Shown here piece after piece: positions 26,557 through 36,002 of a stretch of DNA of 64,000 nt. The translations under genes were made by a program, and so were the position numbers. The stretch lies in contig NZ_CP132336.1 of assembly GCF_030758315.1 (NCBI RefSeq), positions 3,997,001 to 4,061,000 of the forward strand, in the 5' to 3' direction. This DNA comes from Pararhizobium sp. IMCC3301. GTDB taxonomy: Bacteria; Pseudomonadota; Alphaproteobacteria; Rhizobiales; GCA-2746425. The notes beneath the pieces are model-generated. The model did no database searches and was not told where the DNA came from. It saw only the letters and a program-made list of their open reading frames with translations. Numbering within the stretch: position 1 is the first letter of the stretch; every line of letters begins with the position of its first letter.

Positions 26557-28313
26557 CGCACCCGCTCCTCCAGCAGCGACAGGGTGGTGTCGAGCACCGC
26601 AACTGCATTGCAACCGCTGAAAATCCTGTCATCGACGCCTGCCAGATCATGCCGGCCTGCGAGCAGAATGTGTTGCGCCCCTTCTGTTCTCAAGCCGGAT
26701 ACCAGTGTGCCCGCCGCACTGTCATAGTCATCATCTGAACCGCACAGGCAGACGATGGGCGTCTGATCGGCCTGATAGGTATTGATGTCGCCATCCACTG
26801 AGAGTGCCAGACTTGTTGTGTTCAGACCGCCGGCGGTAAAAAAATCGCTGGCAAATCCTTCGCGGGGCTTGTGGCGTTTCGGCTCTCCCAGACAGATCAG
26901 CAAAACTGCTGCCTCCCGGTTGAGCGACAGAGCCTGCGCCCGGCAGCACAGATGCTCAAACAGCAGGCTATCACGCAGATCACCAAAATCTTCATCCGCA
27001 GGCTCAAGCGGACGCGACATCAGCGTATCGAGTACCGGTTCATCGAGCCTGGCGAAATGGCTGTTGCCGATAGACACGATTTTGCGTGATGCCATATCCG
27101 CCAGCCGGACGGTCCGGCTGGATTTAATCATCGCACGCGCGCCGCCGCTGTCGGTAAAGGCGAAAAATCCGCCTGCCGCTTCGATGCTCTGGAAATGGTT
27201 CCAGGCCTGTTCCGCCAGGGAGCGGGACAGCGCGTCATAGATGCCGGCTCCGGCCGCCGGGTCACTGACTTTGCTAAGGTGGCTTTCTTCCTGCAAAATG
27301 AGGCTGATATTGCGTGCAACCCGTCTGGCAAACCGGTCCGGCAGCCCCAGCGGCTGGGTATGCGGCAGCACCGTCACACTGTCCGCGCCGCCAATGCCGG
27401 CAGAGAAGGCGGCCACAGTATTGCGCAGACTGTTGGTCCAGGGGTCGCGCCGGCTCATCATCCGCCAGCTGGTCGTAGCATGCAGGTGGAGCGGGATGCT
27501 GCCGGTATTGAGGACTGCGGTCAGCTTGCGCCACAGCAGCCGCATGGCGCGGAATTTGGCGACAGTCTCGAACTGGTCCGCATCGCAGCTCAGACCAGCG
27601 CTCCAGCGCGTGGCGGACAGGCCTGTGTCCGGATGGACCTCGCTCGCCGTCCGCATCATGGCCACGAGCTGGCCCAGCGCCAGACCCAGTTCTACTGCGG
27701 CGCTTGCGCCTTTATTGTGCCATCGGGTGGCATCGGCGATCAGGCCTGCCTGCGGCGCAACCGCTCCCTTTACGCCAGGCAGCGCCAACTGGAAACTGAA
27801 CGCCGCATCCAGCTTTGCCGGGTCATAGCCGCGTTTTTTACAAATCCCGGTCCAGCGGTGGAACTGCTCCAATGTCATTCCTTCAAAGCGAAGGCTGGTG
27901 GCATCGGCAAGGACATTCTGCAACACCATTTCCAAGGCGGCATCGTCGTCGATTTCGATGCCGAAACCATGGGCCGAAGCCGCACCGGCCAACACCAGGA
28001 CAGCGCCGTCGGCTCCCTGTTCCAGATCGCTCAGCAATTGCCTGTTGGCCTGTTGCGGCGAGGGATGATCCACGCGGGTAAATGTCTTCCAGGGCCGGCC
28101 GTGTCTGCCGCAAATCGACGGTGCCATGTTCGAATGGTCGGTCAGGGGATAGATCGGTGGAATGACAATCCCGTCGGCAGTGCACGCGCTTAGGTGTTGC
28201 AGGGCTTCTTCGCGCGATGCGGCAACCGTGCTACGCGTCACAAGGTCCAGCCATTTGCGGCCCTGCGGCTCGGCTTCGATGATCTTGCGCAGAGAGGAAT
28301 CTGCATTCGCCAT
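26553..28313 (-). CDS. mutA: Methylmalonyl-CoA mutase small subunit
   Basis: The 586-residue protein is homologous to the barrel domain of MutB ([20 protein letters not shown], then [20 protein letters not shown]). It lacks the DxHxxG cobalamin motif in its C-terminal part, as expected for the non-catalytic partner of the heterodimer. Two-gene mutases of this kind occur in many actinobacteria and in some alphaproteobacteria, whereas others have a single-subunit enzyme. Its stop codon overlaps the mutB start by four bases, which points to translational coupling and 1:1 production. Confidence 0.93.
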   Translation of the reverse strand: MANADSSLRKIIEAEPQGRKWLDLVTRSTVAASREEALQHLSACTADGIVIPPIYPLTDHSNMAPSICGRHGRPWKTFTRVDHPSPQQANRQLLSDLEQGADGAVLVLAGAASAHGFGIEIDDDAALEMVLQNVLADATSLRFEGMTLEQFHRWTGICKKRGYDPAKLDAAFSFQLALPGVKGAVAPQAGLIADATRWHNKGASAAVELGLALGQLVAMMRTASEVHPDTGLSATRWSAGLSCDADQFETVAKFRAMRLLWRKLTAVLNTGSIPLHLHATTSWRMMSRRDPWTNSLRNTVAAFSAGIGGADSVTVLPHTQPLGLPDRFARRVARNISLILQEESHLSKVSDPAAGAGIYDALSRSLAEQAWNHFQSIEAAGGFFAFTDSGGARAMIKSSRTVRLADMASRKIVSIGNSHFARLDEPVLDTLMSRPLEPADEDFGDLRDSLLFEHLCCRAQALSLNREAAVLLICLGEPKRHKPREGFASDFFTAGGLNTTSLALSVDGDINTYQADQTPIVCLCGSDDDYDSAAGTLVSGLRTEGAQHILLAGRHDLAGVDDRIFSGCNAVAVLDTTLSLLEERVR

Positions 28314-28439
28314 ATTACGCTCTGGGATTGTCAGCTGGAGGAATTTGTGCGGTCACGATAAAGCCGCCGACGAAGCCGGGCAAGCCCAACCAAGGTCGGG
28401 TCGGTTATCAAAAATGCAAGGGCGCGCTGCGACCGGCAA

Positions 28440-28465
28440 GAAGGCGCCGCCGCAGCGCCGCCTTC
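28440..28465. terminator. GC-rich hairpin after the DUF4332 gene
   Basis: GAAGGCG (28440-28446) pairs with CGCCTTC (28459-28465), with further GC pairing inside. It lies 21 bases past the DUF4332 stop codon on the minus strand. A T-run is lacking, so termination is likely but not certain. Nothing else is recognized in the gap 28314-28485. Confidence 0.45.
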
Positions 28466-28485
28466 GGTGATAGCAAGCAGGGAAA

Positions 28486-28896
28486 TCAGTAGGTCATGGT
28501 TGGTGGCAGCGCTTTTGCCTGAGCCACCCATTTCTCGACAGATTTTTCGCTTGGCACCAGCCGCACAAGTTTCTTTGCCGCATTCACTTCGGCCATCTTG
28601 GTGGCCAGGTTTGCCGCGTTGCGGTTGCGCAATTCCTTGACTGTGTCGACGCCGGCCGCTTCCAGCAATTCGGAATATTCCTCGGCAACACCCTTGATCC
28701 GCATCAGATCGCACATATTCGCCCATTTCAGGATCTGCGATGCATCAAGACCGGATTCTTCCGCCACCGCCTTGCGGCCTTTCGGATCCTTGGCCCGGTC
28801 GAGCAGCGCTTTGGTGGTGCGAATACCAATTCCCTGCAGCTTCTTGGCGTAGGCCGGCCCAATGCCCTCAATGTCGATGATGGAATACGATGACAT
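28486..28896 (-). CDS. DUF4332 domain-containing helix-hairpin-helix protein
   Basis: This 136-residue protein consists of helix-hairpin-helix-like repeats, as in DUF4332. The first is IEGIGPAYAKKLQGIGIRTT (about residues 9-28), and MRIKGVAEEYSELLEAAGVD (about 66-85) is the second. Such tandem HhH units often bind DNA non-specifically, but the family's role is not established. It has no signal or membrane segment. It stands as a single gene with its own hairpin at the end. Confidence 0.85.
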   Translation of the reverse strand: MSSYSIIDIEGIGPAYAKKLQGIGIRTTKALLDRAKDPKGRKAVAEESGLDASQILKWANMCDLMRIKGVAEEYSELLEAAGVDTVKELRNRNAANLATKMAEVNAAKKLVRLVPSEKSVEKWVAQAKALPPTMTY

Positions 28897-28958
28897 GCTA
28901 ATCTCCCTTGGTAGTACGCCGAAGTGGAATCGCCCTTATCGGCATGAATTAATCGCTA

Positions 28959-29339
28959 TCAGATAAATTGGCTGAGTCCTGGAATGGAGCGGACAATTTC
29001 GTCCACCGTTTCACGCCCTGCCTTTTCTCTGGAATAGTCCAGAGTTTCCTTGGCGACGGTCTGGACTTCGCCCATTTCAAGGCCAAGTCCGGTCAGTTCA
29101 TTGAACACCGCCATCACCCCTCCGCCGCCGAACATACCGCCCAGAAGTCCGCTTCCGCCAGCGCCAGAATCGCTGGTATCCACCATTTCTCTGGCACCGG
29201 GAACCGCATCCAGCAGTTGTTTGATTTCCGGCTCGGGTCCTTCTTTTGCGAGAAAACTTAAAATGATGGAGACCGCCTGCCGGGCGATATCTTCGTTGAT
29301 ACCTGCCTTTTCGGCTATTCGGAGAATCAGATCCTGCAT
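28959..29339 (-). CDS. Small DUF2267/DUF2780-like protein
   Basis: The 126-residue protein starts MQDLILRIAEKAGINEDIAR followed by QAVSIILSFLAKEGPEPE, the opening helix pattern of DUF2267/DUF2780-like families. A Gly-rich linker (GAGGSGLLGGMFGGGGVMAV, about residues 60-80) and a C-terminal helical region follow. There is no signal peptide. The function of the family is not known. It is divergent from the HerA-like ATPase at 29492 and next to the DUF4332 gene. The family assignment is by resemblance only. Confidence 0.7.
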   Translation of the reverse strand: MQDLILRIAEKAGINEDIARQAVSIILSFLAKEGPEPEIKQLLDAVPGAREMVDTSDSGAGGSGLLGGMFGGGGVMAVFNELTGLGLEMGEVQTVAKETLDYSREKAGRETVDEIVRSIPGLSQFI

Positions 29340-29491
29340 ATATACTCCTGGTGGTAAACCGATATGCGCCGGTTGCCGGTGAATCTGTGAAGTATGACAC
29401 TATTTGGCTACAGAATCAGCGCCATGACAAGGGGCTTTCACCGGCAATTTGGTCAAAGCTCCGGGATTGCTGCAAGATTGGAAGTTGAGGC

Positions 29492-31210
29492 GTGAAGGTG
29501 TCTGTGTCAGAAACAAAGCCACACGGGCTGCCGGCCCTTGGACCAGGACAATTCGGAGAGCCGCAAATGTATCAAGAAGGCCAAGTCTATCTCGGCACCA
29601 GCCGACACCCGGATGACAGCATCAACAATCCTGAATATCTGCAGTTGAAGCTGGCTAATCGCCACGGGCTGATTACCGGCGCCACCGGCACCGGAAAAAC
29701 CGTAAGTCTGCAGATTCTGACAGAGGGGTTTTCGCGCGCGGGTGTTCCGGTGTTCTGTGCCGATGTCAAAGGCGATCTGTCCGGACTGTCGATGGCTGGT
29801 GAGAGCAAGGATTTCCTTGAAGCGCGCGCCGAGACAATCGGATTTGCCGAGGCCTATGACTATCAGTCCTTTCCGACCGTATTCTGGGACCTGTTCGGCG
29901 AACAGGGACACCCGGTGCGCACCACCATTTCAGATATGGGACCCCTGCTTCTGGCGCGGCTGCTGGAATTGAATGCGACTCAGGAGGGCGTGCTGAACAT
30001 TGCTTTCAAAATCGCCGATGAGGAAGGCCTGTTGCTGCTCGATCTGAAAGATCTGCAATCGCTGCTCTCCAATCTGGCCGAGCGCGCGCAGGAAATTTCC
30101 GGGCGTTACGGCAATGTGACGAAAGCCTCGGTCGGTGCCATCCAGCGGCAGTTGCTCGTGCTTGAACAGCAGGGCGCGGAGAATTTCTTCGGCGAGCCGG
30201 CGCTTGCCATCACCGATTTGTTGCGCACAGCGCCGGACGGACGCGGGCTGGTCCACATTCTGGCAGCCGACAAGCTGATGATGGCTCCGCGGCTGTATGC
30301 AACCTTTCTGCTGTGGCTGCTGTCAGAGCTGTTCGAGCAATTGCCGGAAGTCGGCAATCCTGACAAGCCGCGCCTGGTATTCTTCTTTGATGAAGCGCAT
30401 CTGTTGTTTGATGAAGCGCCGAAAATTCTGCTGACAAAAGTCGAGCAGGTGGTCAAACTCATCCGCTCCAAAGGGGTCGGCGTGTTCTTTGTCACGCAAA
30501 ACCCGCTGGATGTTCCCGATAGCGTACTGGCGCAATTGGGCAACCGCGTGCAGCATGCTTTGCGGGCCTATACACCGCGCGAGCGCAAGGCCGTCAAAAC
30601 CGCAGCTGACACATTTCGGCCCAACCCTGAATTCGACGCTTTTGAAGTCATCACCAATCTGGGCGTTGGTGAGGCGCTGGTTTCCACATTGATGAAGAAG
30701 GGCGTGCCATCGATTGTTCAGCGCACGTTGATGCGCCCGCCATCCTCGCGCATGGCACCGATCACGCCGCAGGAGCGGAAAACAATCATTCAGAACAGCC
30801 CGGTATTCGGTCAGTATGACGAGACGGTCGATCGGGAATCCGCCCATGAGATCCTGAAAAAACGCGCTGAGGATCTGTTGCAGAAAGAACAGAAAAAGCG
30901 CGAGCTGGAAGATGAAGAGCGCGAAGAGGGTGGTCGCATGCGGCGCTCGCGGACCGGGTTCACCCTGCCGGATTTTGATGGTGACGATGAGGACGGTCGC
31001 TCAACTTCAAGCCGCCGCCGCCGCACCTATCGCGATGACCGGCCAACCAAACGGTCACGCAGCAAAACCGCGTCAAAGCCGCGGCGCCGCTCCAGCAATC
31101 GCCAGACCGTGACCGAGGCCGCCATGAAGTCGGTGGTGCGCTCGGTCAGCACCCAGCTTGGCCGCGCTCTGGTGCGCGGCATTCTGGGCTCGCTGAAACG
31201 CGGATTCTAA
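29492..31210 (+). CDS. HerA-like ATPase, DUF853 family
   Basis: This 572-residue P-loop ATPase resembles the HerA/FtsK superfamily (DUF853 group). After the beta-rich start [20 protein letters not shown] comes Walker [11 protein letters not shown] (about residue 64). [12 protein letters not shown] follows, then Walker [16 protein letters not shown] (about residue 293) and [10 protein letters not shown]. The C-terminal 130 residues are a charged helix ([20 protein letters not shown]) and a strongly basic Arg/Ser/Lys tail, possibly for nucleic-acid or membrane contact. The start is GTG at 29492; an internal ATG at 29567 is the alternative. HerA proteins work in DNA processing, but the bacterial DUF853 role is unclear. 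No NurA nuclease is nearby. Confidence 0.85.
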   Translation: MKVSVSETKPHGLPALGPGQFGEPQMYQEGQVYLGTSRHPDDSINNPEYLQLKLANRHGLITGATGTGKTVSLQILTEGFSRAGVPVFCADVKGDLSGLSMAGESKDFLEARAETIGFAEAYDYQSFPTVFWDLFGEQGHPVRTTISDMGPLLLARLLELNATQEGVLNIAFKIADEEGLLLLDLKDLQSLLSNLAERAQEISGRYGNVTKASVGAIQRQLLVLEQQGAENFFGEPALAITDLLRTAPDGRGLVHILAADKLMMAPRLYATFLLWLLSELFEQLPEVGNPDKPRLVFFFDEAHLLFDEAPKILLTKVEQVVKLIRSKGVGVFFVTQNPLDVPDSVLAQLGNRVQHALRAYTPRERKAVKTAADTFRPNPEFDAFEVITNLGVGEALVSTLMKKGVPSIVQRTLMRPPSSRMAPITPQERKTIIQNSPVFGQYDETVDRESAHEILKKRAEDLLQKEQKKRELEDEEREEGGRMRRSRTGFTLPDFDGDDEDGRSTSSRRRRTYRDDRPTKRSRSKTASKPRRRSSNRQTVTEAAMKSVVRSVSTQLGRALVRGILGSLKRGF

Positions 31211-31227
31211 AAGCAGGAAATAATCAA

Positions 31228-32613
31228 ATGACAAAGCTTGACGTGGTTCTTGACCGCATTGACGCGGATTTGGATGCCAGTGTTGCGCGCTGGTTCGATC
31301 TGTTGCGGGTGCCATCCATATCAACCGATCCGGCCTATGCAACAGATTGTGTCAGGGCGGCAGACTGGTTGGTGAGCCAGCTGACTGACATGGGATTTGA
31401 AGCCTCGCGCCGCGATACGCCCGGTCATCCCATGGTGATTGCCCGCAATCACGCAGCCGGTGATGATGCGCCCCATGTGCTGTTTTATGGCCATTATGAT
31501 GTCCAGCCGGTCGATCCGGTGGAGTTGTGGGAAACGCCGCCCTTTGAGCCGGAAATCCGCGTCGTCAATGGTGTCCGGCAGGTCTTTGCCCGAGGCGCGG
31601 CGGATGACAAGGGTCAATTGCTGACCTTCCTCGAAGCCTGTCGCGCCTTTATGTCTGAACATGGTCAGCTGCCGTTGCGCATCACCATGCTGTTCGAGGG
31701 CGAGGAAGAATCCGGCAGCCCCAGCCTCGACGCATTTCTGAAGGCCAATGCCGGTGAATTGCGTGCCGATTTTGCCCTGGTTTGCGATACCAATATGTAT
31801 GATGCAGCCACCCCGGCGATTGATACGATGCTGCGCGGTATGGTTTATGAAGAAGTTGTCGTCACGGCGGCGCGCCGTGATCTGCACTCCGGCCTGTATG
31901 GCGGTGCGGCACAGAACCCGATCCGGGTTCTGTCGAAAATCCTGGCTGGTCTGCATGATGATGATGGCCGCATCACTCTGCCTGGATTTTACGATGGTGT
32001 GAGTGAACTTGCACCGGATATTGCCGCAAGCTGGGATGCACTGAATTTTGATGCCGATGCGTTTCTTGGTGCCGTCGGTCTGTCGCAACCGGCGGGCGAG
32101 AGCGGCTATCCGGCCCTGCAACAAATCTGGTCGCGGCCAAGCTGTGACGTCAATGGCATCATCGGCGGCTATACCGGTGCCGGTGCCAAGACGGTGATCG
32201 CGTCAAAAGCCTCTGCCAAAGTCTCGTTCCGCCTGGTGGGCGAACAGGATCCAAAGGCCATTCAGGCTGCATTTCGCGCCTATGTGAAAAGTCGATTACC
32301 GGTAGATTGCAGCGTCGAGTTCACCGGTTACGGCAATGACCGGGCGTTCTCTCTGGCGCGCGACATGCCCGAGATTGTTAAAGCGCAGCAGGCATTGACC
32401 GATGAATGGCCCAAACAGGCGGTTCTGATGGGTATGGGGGGCTCGATTCCGATTGTCGGCGAGTTCAAGCGCGTGCTGGATATGGACACATTGCTGATCG
32501 GCTTCGGGCTTGATGACGACAGTATTCACAGTCCCAATGAGAAATATAATCTGACCAGTTTCCACAAGGGTATCCGCTCCTGGGCACGGGTCATGGAGGC
32601 TCTGGCGAAATGA
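31228..32613 (+). CDS. M20 family metallopeptidase (dipeptidase-like)
   Basis: The 461-residue enzyme is a di-zinc M20 peptidase. FYGHYDVQP (about residue 88) carries the first metal His and the Asp, RGAADDKGQLL the bridging Asp, FEGEEESGSP (about residue 155) the catalytic and metal Glu, and CDTNMYD the next ligand. A final His lies in DDSIHSPNEKYN. A dimerization domain fills the middle. It would hydrolyse dipeptides or acylated amino acids in the cytoplasm. Its stop overlaps the LOG-family gene start by four bases (ATGA), so the two are co-translated. Confidence 0.93.
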   Translation: MTKLDVVLDRIDADLDASVARWFDLLRVPSISTDPAYATDCVRAADWLVSQLTDMGFEASRRDTPGHPMVIARNHAAGDDAPHVLFYGHYDVQPVDPVELWETPPFEPEIRVVNGVRQVFARGAADDKGQLLTFLEACRAFMSEHGQLPLRITMLFEGEEESGSPSLDAFLKANAGELRADFALVCDTNMYDAATPAIDTMLRGMVYEEVVVTAARRDLHSGLYGGAAQNPIRVLSKILAGLHDDDGRITLPGFYDGVSELAPDIAASWDALNFDADAFLGAVGLSQPAGESGYPALQQIWSRPSCDVNGIIGGYTGAGAKTVIASKASAKVSFRLVGEQDPKAIQAAFRAYVKSRLPVDCSVEFTGYGNDRAFSLARDMPEIVKAQQALTDEWPKQAVLMGMGGSIPIVGEFKRVLDMDTLLIGFGLDDDSIHSPNEKYNLTSFHKGIRSWARVMEALAK

Positions 32614-33206
32614 CCACCAACGCTTTGAAACGCATCTGTGTGTTTTGCGGGTCAAACCCCGGCAATGATCCGGCCTATCTGGAGGCGGCGGCCGCTCTGG
32701 GCCGCAGCATCGCCGCCCATGATTACGAACTGGTTTATGGCGGAGCGGCCGTAGGCCTGATGCGCGCGGTGGCAGACGCCGCGCTGCAAACCGGTGGCCA
32801 TGTTATCGGTGTGATGCCGAAGGCACTGCTCGACAAGGAAATCGCTCACAAGGATCTGTCGGAATTGCATGAGGTCTCCTCAATGCATGAGCGTAAGGCG
32901 CTGATGGAGGATCTGTCGGATGGCTTTATCGCAATGCCCGGCGGTGTCGGCACGCTGGAGGAGATTTTTGAAATCTGGACCTGGGCGCAGCTTGGCCATC
33001 ACGCCAAGCCTCTCGCGTTTTTGAACGTCGCCGGTTTCTACGATCCGCTCTGCGCCTTTCTCGACCATCAATCCTCTGAGGGCTTTGTCCGCAAGGGACA
33101 TCGCGACATGGCCATTTTCAGCGACGATGCCGACGACATATTGCGGGCCTTTGCCAGTTACGACGCGCCGGATCTGCCAAAATGGGTCGAGCGGGAAGAG
33201 ACCTGA
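32610..33206 (+). CDS. LOG family protein (TIGR00730, nucleoside 5'-monophosphate phosphoribohydrolase)
   Basis: This 198-residue Rossmann-fold protein carries the LOG signature PGGVGTLEEIFEIWTWAQLG (about residues 110-130), with CVFCGSNPGNDP at the N-terminus and YGGAAVGLMRAVADAAL for nucleotide binding. Characterized members cleave nucleoside monophosphates (AMP or cytokinin ribotides) into base and ribose 5-phosphate. The ATG overlaps the peptidase stop codon. The bacterial physiological substrate is uncertain, possibly AMP or pyrimidine-5'-nucleotide turnover. Confidence 0.93.
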   Translation: MTTNALKRICVFCGSNPGNDPAYLEAAAALGRSIAAHDYELVYGGAAVGLMRAVADAALQTGGHVIGVMPKALLDKEIAHKDLSELHEVSSMHERKALMEDLSDGFIAMPGGVGTLEEIFEIWTWAQLGHHAKPLAFLNVAGFYDPLCAFLDHQSSEGFVRKGHRDMAIFSDDADDILRAFASYDAPDLPKWVEREET

Positions 33207-33244
33207 TCGGTTTGGCGATCAACTGACGATCTTGCAATCGATGC

Positions 33245-33784
33245 TCACGACTTTCGTTTTTCCTTGAAAACCCGTGGCAGCAGAGCACGGTTTCCGGCAT
33301 TGCGCGGTCTGTCCGGATCTCTGATAGCAGCGACAGAGTGCAGCGTTTCCAGATGCGATGCCGGCAGGCCGCATTCGCGGGCTCCGGCCACGACAAACGC
33401 CTTGTACCAGGCAAACGGTCTGGCATCGGGGTCGGTTGTCAGCGCTGTGTAATAACTGGCCTTGAGGACAAGCGGGTTCTGACCATTCTGCAGGCACTCA
33501 ATTTCAGCATGTTTCTCATCATAGCCGCTGCCAAGCCCCTCCACCCTGTCCAGCAGATGCTTGTCTGAAGAGGCAATTTCAAACACGCCGCCCCACAGAC
33601 GATCTGCAGGATCACCAGTGAAAAAAGCATCACATTTGCCGGAGCCGTCCTGGCCCGCCTTGTGCCAGCGCAGTGTGTGGCCGGCCAGGGTGCCCCTGGC
33701 GATAAACCGCGCCGAGGGAACGCGGACCGTGAGCCGCGCCAGCAGCAGGTTTGAGCCATAGGAGAAAATATGCTTATGCATCAT
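33245..33784 (-). CDS. Gamma-glutamylcyclotransferase family protein
   Basis: The 179-residue protein shows the family opening HIFSYGSNLLLARL (substrate loop YGSN) and the fold of AIG2/GGCT proteins: GTLAGHTLRWHKAG, WGGVFEIAS and LDRVEGLGSGYDEK (about residue 80), with a Glu in the expected catalytic position (VEG). It would release pyroglutamate from gamma-glutamyl peptides or amines. It is on the minus strand, 30 bases before the aminotransferase gene end. A second Met follows the first, so either could start translation. Confidence 0.88.
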   Translation of the reverse strand: MMHKHIFSYGSNLLLARLTVRVPSARFIARGTLAGHTLRWHKAGQDGSGKCDAFFTGDPADRLWGGVFEIASSDKHLLDRVEGLGSGYDEKHAEIECLQNGQNPLVLKASYYTALTTDPDARPFAWYKAFVVAGARECGLPASHLETLHSVAAIRDPDRPRNAGNRALLPRVFKEKRKS

Positions 33785-33814
33785 AAGTGCCGAAATAGGT
33801 GCCGAAAATGTGGT

Positions 33815-35026
33815 TCAAACAGCCCCTTTTAACACACTTCCCAGCCGCTTGATGCCTTCATCAATAGTCGCTTCATCGATCCGCGTGAAATTGAGGCGCA
33901 GGCTGTTGGCGCCGGAACCGTCAGCAAAGAAAGCCTGGCCCGGAACAAAGGCCAGCTTGTGTGTCCGCAGCGCTCTGGCCAGCAAGTCTCCACCATTCAA
34001 ATGGCCGGGCAAGGTCAGCCAGATAAACATCCCGCCTTCCGGTCGCGTCCATTGAACCGTGTCCGGCATGTGGATTGCCAGTGCCTGCAGCATTCGATCC
34101 CGCCGCGCGCCATAGACCGCGCGCACCTTATCAACCTGGCTGCTGAAACAGGCGCTGGCCACATCGGCGATTGCCATTTGATTGAGTGTTGGCGTGTGAA
34201 GGTCCGATGACTGCTTGATCAGTACAAGTTTTGATATCACCGGCTGGGCCGCACAGACCCAGCCCACGCGCAGCCCCGGCGCCAGTGTCTTGGAAAAGCT
34301 GCCGCAATAAATTGTACGGCAGGCCTCGATTGAGCCGCTGCGCGCAACATCCAGCGCAAGGATCGGCGCAACTGCCTCACCATCGTAGCGCAGCGATTGA
34401 TAGGCCGCATCTTCGATAATGGCAATGTCCAGATCTTCAGCCAGATTGAGAATGTCATTGCGTGCCGAAAGATCAAGTGTTTCGCCGGTGGGATTGGCAA
34501 AATCGGCCGAACAATAGGCGAATTTGACGGCACCGCCTCTGGCGCTGGCAGCCGCCCGGTAATCGTCTGGAAGCCGATTGCTGTTCGCCAGCAGCCGGTC
34601 ATATTCCGGCTCATAGGCGTTGAACGCACCCAGTGCGCCGAGATAGGTCGGCCAGTTGACGAGCGCCGTATCGTGCGGTGACAGGAACAGTTTGCCAAGG
34701 TAATCAAGCGCCTGCTGCGATCCGGAGGTGATCAGAATATTGTCCACGCTGCAGGGAATGCCAAGCTGCTGCATTTGCCCGGCAATCCAGGCCCGCAACG
34801 GCAGGTAGCCTTCAGAGACGGAATATTGCAGCGCCTGTTTCTGGCGTTCGGCGGAGAGAATGCTGGTGAAAGCGTTCTGGAACGCTTCGGCCGGGAACAG
34901 CGCGGGGTCAGGAATGCCACCGGCAAATGAGATGATGTCGGGCTGGTCCAGCAGTTTCAGCAATTCCCGAATTTCCGACGCCCTCATCCGCTGCGACCGC
35001 GAGGCCAGTATATGTTCCCACTCCAC
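33815..35026 (-). CDS. PLP-dependent aminotransferase, 2-aminoadipate/LysN type
   Basis: This 403-residue fold-type I aminotransferase starts with the subgroup's hallmark MRASEIRELLKLLDQPDIIS then FAGGIPDPALFP. SGSQQALDYLGKLF and FANPTGETL follow, then EDAAYQSLRYDG and the PLP lysine in IYCGSFSKTLAPGLRVGW (about residue 245). RLNFTRID holds the carboxylate-binding Arg. The start chosen is GTG at 35026, which has AGGAGG nine bases upstream; a frame opening at 35086 lacks such a site. It acts on 2-oxo acids and aromatic, branched or aminoadipate-type amino acids. It has no MocR-type DNA-binding domain. Confidence 0.9.
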   Translation of the reverse strand: MEWEHILASRSQRMRASEIRELLKLLDQPDIISFAGGIPDPALFPAEAFQNAFTSILSAERQKQALQYSVSEGYLPLRAWIAGQMQQLGIPCSVDNILITSGSQQALDYLGKLFLSPHDTALVNWPTYLGALGAFNAYEPEYDRLLANSNRLPDDYRAAASARGGAVKFAYCSADFANPTGETLDLSARNDILNLAEDLDIAIIEDAAYQSLRYDGEAVAPILALDVARSGSIEACRTIYCGSFSKTLAPGLRVGWVCAAQPVISKLVLIKQSSDLHTPTLNQMAIADVASACFSSQVDKVRAVYGARRDRMLQALAIHMPDTVQWTRPEGGMFIWLTLPGHLNGGDLLARALRTHKLAFVPGQAFFADGSGANSLRLNFTRIDEATIDEGIKRLGSVLKGAV

Positions 35027-35233
35027 TGCCGCATTCCTCCTGGCTTTAGGCTGGTCCAAAAGGACACGGAAGCTGATATATGTCAATATTACTGACTTAA
35101 ATTTGGTGCGGCTGAATTATGTGTGCCTGGACCGGCAGGTCAGCAAATCAAGTGTCGCACAGATTATCCGCAAAACCAGCATCTGAAGCGCCTTGCCTGT
35201 GATGGTGCGGATGAAATAGGGAGGGCTTTGCCA

Positions 35234-35719
35234 ATGTGCGGTGCGCTTGTCATGCCCATTTTCGTGACGAGAGATTTACCAACACTATTCAGGTTTTCTC
35301 GCCTGCCTTGAAGACGGTCGTCTGAACGTGCCGGGCCAATGACGGATCGCTTGCCGTGGTTAATTCATATGCCCGTGTGATCGATATTCAGCTTTGCCGG
35401 CCTTTGGAGCCATCACAAGGATTTCGGCACTTCCTGTACAACCATCACTGCACCACCATAGACCAACAATGAGTATTTACACCACCGTATGCCTGTGATC
35501 CTGAAGCCAGATAATTATGCTGCATGGACCTGTGCCGATCCAACAACTGATGACGCTCTATCGCTGCTGGACGATCACAATAACAGCGAACCGGTGTTTC
35601 ACCGTGCTTCAAAGGATTTGGTGAATATGCAAAAGAACGTTCCGGAGATATGGACGAAATTTCAGGATAAAATCGCCAACTGTAACGAATTTGCATATGT
35701 CCTTGTTTTCATTTCGTAA
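35234..35719 (+). pseudogene. SRAP (YedK/HMCES-type) peptidase pseudogene
   Basis: One reading frame keeps both ends of an SOS-response-associated peptidase, which forms a covalent crosslink to abasic sites in single-stranded DNA. It starts MCGALVMPIFV, with the catalytic Cys2 and GGAGGG upstream. It resumes as FSFAGLW (about 35387), then SCTTIT (35436), then HHRMPVILKPDNYAAW (35480-35527), DDALSLL and SKDLVNMQKNVPE. In between are stops at 35309, 35378 and 35459, and roughly 100 residues of the usual middle are missing. An intact protein would be about 220 residues. The 207-bp gap before it (35027-35233) shows nothing else. Confidence 0.8.
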
Positions 35720-35754
35720 ACGGCCCCGAACGGTCTAGACCCGTTTAAACGCAC

Positions 35755-35790
35755 TCCACACCTGTGTTGACTTCCACACTTGTGTTGACT
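35755..35790. promoter_or_regulatory. Duplicated palindromic operator/promoter of hicAB
   Basis: Two 18-bp units in tandem, TCCACACCTGTGTTGACT (35755-35772) and TCCACACTTGTGTTGACT (35773-35790), differ at one base. Each contains a palindrome ACAC-NN-GTGT. They end 11 bases before the hicA start codon. HicB antitoxins repress their own operon through palindromes here, so these are very likely HicB sites. The first TTGACT could also be a -35 element with TAAATC 17 bases later as a poor -10. Confidence 0.65.
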
Positions 35791-35801
35791 AAATCACCTT
35801 T

Positions 35802-35990
35802 ATGAACGCTCAAGAACTGAGAAAATAGCTTAAAAAACAAGGCTGCTCATTCGAAAGCCACCATGGCGGCAGCGGCCACTTGACCGTAAGGCGTGAGAAT
35901 TTTACGTCTCAACTACCAATGCACGGGTCCAGTAAAGAGTTAGGAACCGGTCTCGTGAATAAGATAAAGAAGGATTTGGGACTTAAGTGA
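35802..35990 (+). pseudogene. hicA: HicA toxin gene broken by an in-frame amber codon
   Basis: The frame reads MNAQELRK, then TAG at 35826-35828, then a complete HicA body: LKKQGCSFESHHGGSGHLTV, RRENFTSQLPMHG, SSKELGTGLVNKIKKDLGLK and TGA. HicA is a small double-stranded-RNA-binding-fold mRNA interferase. GSGHLTV matches the GSNHLKL segment of E. coli HicA, so the catalytic His is kept. Apart from the stop codon nothing is damaged, and the length (62 codons) is normal. No suitable internal restart follows the stop. The antitoxin gene begins 12 bases later. The break is probably recent; readthrough by an amber suppressor cannot be excluded. Confidence 0.85.
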
Positions 35991-36002
35991 ACGGAGTTTG
36001 AT

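Noticed and set aside
24931-26727. Several long open frames antisense to mutB
   Set aside because: They are GC-rich shadows of mutB with no recognizable domains.
35736-35746. GGTCTAGACCC dyad similar to CGTCTAGACCC near 57087, as a possible shared element
   Set aside because: The shared core is only 9-10 bases around an XbaI-like palindrome and the flanks differ; chance is the simpler explanation.
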